Made by a program: the position numbers and the translations under genes
The notes under the pieces: model-generated
The model's input: the letters and a program-made list of their open reading frames with translations, nothing else
Told to the model about the DNA's origin: nothing
The model's database searches: none
Shown here: piece by piece, positions 61,712 to 64,000 of the stretch
Position numbering within the stretch: the first letter of the stretch is position 1
Layout: every line of letters starts with the position of its first letter
Source of the DNA: CAYRFE01 sp964423645 [NCBI: uncultured bacterium]
GTDB lineage: Bacteria > Macinerneyibacteriota > Macinerneyibacteria > Macinerneyibacteriales
Assembly: GCA_964423645.1 (NCBI GenBank)
Contig: CAYRFE010000007.1
Location: forward strand, 1-64,000
Length of the DNA stretch: 64,000 nucleotides
Reading direction: 5' to 3'

Positions 61712-62746
61712 ATGTTTCATAATAAAACACTCTTGATAACAGGCGGCACAGGTTCATTCGGTAACGCGGTATTAGATAGATTTTTGAAGACCGATGTAGC
61801 GGAAATTCGCATTTTTTCACGCGATGAGAAAAAACAGGACGATATGCGCAGTGTGTATAACAACAGCAAGTTGAAATTTTTTATCGGCGACGTGCGTGAT
61901 CACAACAGTTTACGTAATGCGATGTACGGTGTTGATTATGTGTTCCACGCTGCGGCATTAAAACAAGTTCCGTCATGTGAGTTTTTTCCGATGGAAGCAG
62001 TAAAAACCAATGTGATCGGTACGGAAAATGTGCTGAACAGTGCAATTGAATCCGGTGTGAAAAAAATAATATGTCTTTCAACCGATAAAGCGTGTTATCC
62101 CGTGAATGCAATGGGAACATCGAAGGCGATGATGGAAAAGGTCTTTATTGCAAAATCGCGAACAGTAGCACCGTCAAAAACATTGATCTGCGGCACACGA
62201 TACGGGAATGTGATGTGTTCGCGCGGTAGCGTTATTCCGCTGTTTGTCGAACAAATAAAAGCGGGAAAGCCTCTCACGATCACTGAGCCGTCAATGACCC
62301 GCTATATCATGAGTCTTGAAGAAGCGGTTGAGTTAGTGCTGTTTGCGTTTGATAATGCAAAAACCGGAGATATCATGGTACAAAAAGCGCCTGCGTGTAC
62401 AATTCATAATTTGGCAAAAGCACTTCTTGAGATTTTCGAGGGTACCAATGAAATAAAAGTAATAGGTACTCGACATGGTGAAAAAATGTATGAAACCTTG
62501 TTGACAAAGGAAGAATATGTACATGCAGTTGATATGGGAGGATTTTATCGTATTCCTTCAGACTCGCGTGATTTAAATTATGACAAGTACTTTAACGACG
62601 GGGATAAAAAAATTGCAGGTTCAGATGAGTATAATTCAAATAACACGCAACAGTTAACGATTGAGGAAGTAAAAGAAAAACTCATGCAGTTATCGTATAT
62701 CCAAGAAGAACTTGCAGTATGGAAGACTGTAAAGGGAAAACAATGA
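61712..62746 (+). CDS. UDP-N-acetylglucosamine 4,6-dehydratase/5-epimerase (FnlA/CapE-type)
   Basis: First enzyme of UDP-N-acetyl-L-fucosamine synthesis. 344 residues from ATG 61712 ('MFHNKTLLITGGTGSFGNAV'); a TTG at 61706 is possible. NAD site 'TGGTGSFG', 'IFSRDEKKQDDMR', 'HAAALKQVPSCEFFPMEAVK' and, in the active site, 'STDKACYPVNAMGTSKAMME', where Met replaces the Tyr of YxxxK as in the FlaA1/CapE family. 'GTRYGNVMCSRGSVIPLF' follows. It precedes an FnlB/CapF-type gene, giving the standard fnlA-fnlB order. Confidence 0.93.
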   Translation: MFHNKTLLITGGTGSFGNAVLDRFLKTDVAEIRIFSRDEKKQDDMRSVYNNSKLKFFIGDVRDHNSLRNAMYGVDYVFHAAALKQVPSCEFFPMEAVKTNVIGTENVLNSAIESGVKKIICLSTDKACYPVNAMGTSKAMMEKVFIAKSRTVAPSKTLICGTRYGNVMCSRGSVIPLFVEQIKAGKPLTITEPSMTRYIMSLEEAVELVLFAFDNAKTGDIMVQKAPACTIHNLAKALLEIFEGTNEIKVIGTRHGEKMYETLLTKEEYVHAVDMGGFYRIPSDSRDLNYDKYFNDGDKKIAGSDEYNSNNTQQLTIEEVKEKLMQLSYIQEELAVWKTVKGKQ

Positions 62747-63846
62747 AGATATTAGTCACGGGAGCCAATGGCTTTATCGGGAAAAATCTTTGCGCTGTAT
62801 TACGCGAAAAAGGGCATGATATTTTTTCCTACGACATTGATTCCGATTGCACGCTGCTCGATCGATACACCAATGAATGTGAATTCGTGTTTCATCTTGC
62901 CGGAGTAAATCGTCCGAAGGATCCACGAGAATTTATGATCGGGAATCATGACTTTACTGAAGAATTATTGCGCAGATTACAAACAGCGTCTAATCACTCA
63001 CCGATAGTCATGTCATCGTCCACGCATGCAATGCTTGATAATCCTTACGGGAAAAGCAAGAAAGCTGCTGAAGACGTTGTTACGAAGTATGCAAAAGTTA
63101 CAGGAGTGCCTGTTTTTGTGTATAGATTGACGAATGTGTTCGGGAAGTGGTGTCGCCCCAATTACAACAGTGTGATCGCAACATTTTGTCACAATATTTC
63201 CCGTGGTTTGGATATTACTATCAATGATCCCGCGGCGGAGCTGAAGCTGGTGTATATTGATGATGTGACAGATGCATTGGTTTCGTGCATGGCGAAAAAA
63301 ACTTTTACCGGTGAATATTTTTCTGTAGAGCCGTGTTATACTGTTACGTTGGGAAAAATTGCAGATACTTTGTATGACTTCAAAGAAAGTCGGAATTCGC
63401 GTCGAGTGCCTGATTTTTCAGATTCATTCATTAAAAAGTTATATAGTACCTATCTGAGTTATTTGCCTGAAAACGAGTTCTCGTATCCGTTGAAAATGAA
63501 TTGCGATGCTCGCGGTTCTTTCACCGAATTTCTTAAAACTCCTGATCGCGGGCAAGTGTCGATAAATATTTCAAAGCCGGGGATCACTAAAGGAAATCAC
63601 TGGCATCATACCAAAGTGGAAAAGTTCCTTGTCGTAAGCGGACTAGGTGTGATACGGTTTCGTAAAATTGACAGTGATGCGATAATAGAGTATCATGTGA
63701 GCGGGGAGAAACTCGAAGTCGTTGATATCCCTCCGGGATATACGCACAATATTGAAAATCTCGGGACTATTGATATGGTGACGGTAATGTGGGCAAATGA
63801 GGTCTTTACTGCAGAAATACCTGATACATACGGTGAGGGGGTATAA
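62743..63846 (+). CDS. UDP-2-acetamido-2,6-dideoxy-hexose reductase/epimerase (FnlB/CapF-type)
   Basis: Second enzyme of UDP-L-FucNAc synthesis. 367 residues, the usual CapF length. N-terminal SDR ('ILVTGANGFIGKNLCAVL', 'FHLAGVNRPKDPREFMIGN', 'MSSSTHAMLDNPYGKSKKAA' with YxxxK). C-terminal cupin (about 250-367): 'SFTEFLKTPDRGQVSIN', 'GITKGNHWHHTKVEKFLVVS', with the paired His typical of the zinc-binding epimerase half, and 'IPPGYTHNIENLG'. The start at 62743 overlaps the previous gene by 4 bp. An FnlC/CapG-type 2-epimerase would complete the route and may lie beyond the window. Confidence 0.93.
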   Translation: MKILVTGANGFIGKNLCAVLREKGHDIFSYDIDSDCTLLDRYTNECEFVFHLAGVNRPKDPREFMIGNHDFTEELLRRLQTASNHSPIVMSSSTHAMLDNPYGKSKKAAEDVVTKYAKVTGVPVFVYRLTNVFGKWCRPNYNSVIATFCHNISRGLDITINDPAAELKLVYIDDVTDALVSCMAKKTFTGEYFSVEPCYTVTLGKIADTLYDFKESRNSRRVPDFSDSFIKKLYSTYLSYLPENEFSYPLKMNCDARGSFTEFLKTPDRGQVSINISKPGITKGNHWHHTKVEKFLVVSGLGVIRFRKIDSDAIIEYHVSGEKLEVVDIPPGYTHNIENLGTIDMVTVMWANEVFTAEIPDTYGEGV

Positions 63847-64000
63847 TTGTCGAATTTAATATTCAACGCCTTTGCCTCAAAAAAAGATTTTCAAACATCA
63901 CCACAAATTGGCGGAAATGTTACATCGGACGTATTGGATATTTATTTAAAGAATATTTTTGTTTCGCTGCTATCCGCAAAATTCAACAATCCACACGACG
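63847..64000 (+). CDS. start of an unidentified gene, cut by the right edge
   Basis: A TTG codon directly after the previous stop, with GAGGGGG about 5 bp upstream, opens a frame that stays open to the end (51 codons): 'LSNLIFNAFASKKDFQTS', 'VTSDVLDIYLKNIFVSLLSA'. Too short to assign. It is not the expected FnlC/CapG N-terminus. It is probably another polysaccharide gene. Confidence 0.5.
   Translation, partial: MSNLIFNAFASKKDFQTSPQIGGNVTSDVLDIYLKNIFVSLLSAKFNNPHD

Overview
The window is about 64 kb of moderately AT-rich bacterial chromosome, densely packed and mostly reading left to right. The organism is a diderm: there is an OmpA-family protein, a Wza-like SLBB export protein with Wzz, a PpiD/SurA-type periplasmic foldase and YidC. 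It is probably anaerobic or fermentative, given an [FeFe]-hydrogenase-like protein and NADP-type glutamate dehydrogenase. Several secreted proteins end in a FlgD/T9SS-type Ig sorting-like domain ('NPFNPETDI ... GxYYAVLEVNG'), as is common in Fibrobacterota, Cloacimonadota, Marinimicrobia and many candidate phyla; FSPNGDG-type modules also occur in spirochaetes. No rRNA or tRNA is present and I cannot name the phylum with confidence.

Layout. 1-2464 (minus): a LytTR regulator (cut by the left edge), its LytS-type kinase and a secreted TPR-like protein. 2693-8600: an M4 metallopeptidase and two related secreted proteins, all with the same C-terminal domain. 9116-12888: a two-gene carbohydrate unit (GT4 glycosyltransferase plus GH130-like protein). 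13008-15624: a QueG/reductive-dehalogenase-like Fe-S protein and gdhA. 15776-27354: an unbroken run of co-directional genes with almost no spacing: dGTPase, ribD-ribE-ribBA-ribH-nusB, a phosphoesterase, an OmpA protein, then a regulatory module of two DRTGG proteins, a PHP protein, two GHKL ATPases and an [FeFe]-hydrogenase-like protein. 27450-31402: cell-wall genes (amidase, FemAB-like, LysM/TPR) with a dihydrouridine synthase. 31604-33239: two ECF ATPases. 33288-42942: purL-purQ, a lipoprotein, Wzz, a six-SLBB exporter, purN, an unknown protein and a class II aldolase.

43974-50514 is the classical rpmH-rnpA-yidD-yidC-jag-mnmE-mnmG-rsmG block; here rnpA carries a frameshift in a run of nine A. 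51562-55450 holds a HAD protein, two unknown envelope proteins and an aminopeptidase P. 55944-58721 is a PpiD-like foldase. From 58826 to the right edge runs a surface-polysaccharide cluster containing FnlA/CapE, FnlB/CapF and a WbuB-like transferase, which points to UDP-N-acetyl-L-fucosamine synthesis.

The non-coding gaps at 13.9, 43.1, 50.5-51.5 and 53.4 kb share palindromic repeats, including one composite element present three times. The most interesting items are the hydrogenase-like signalling module (23555-27354), the broken rnpA, the dispersed repeats, and the GT4/GH130 pair.
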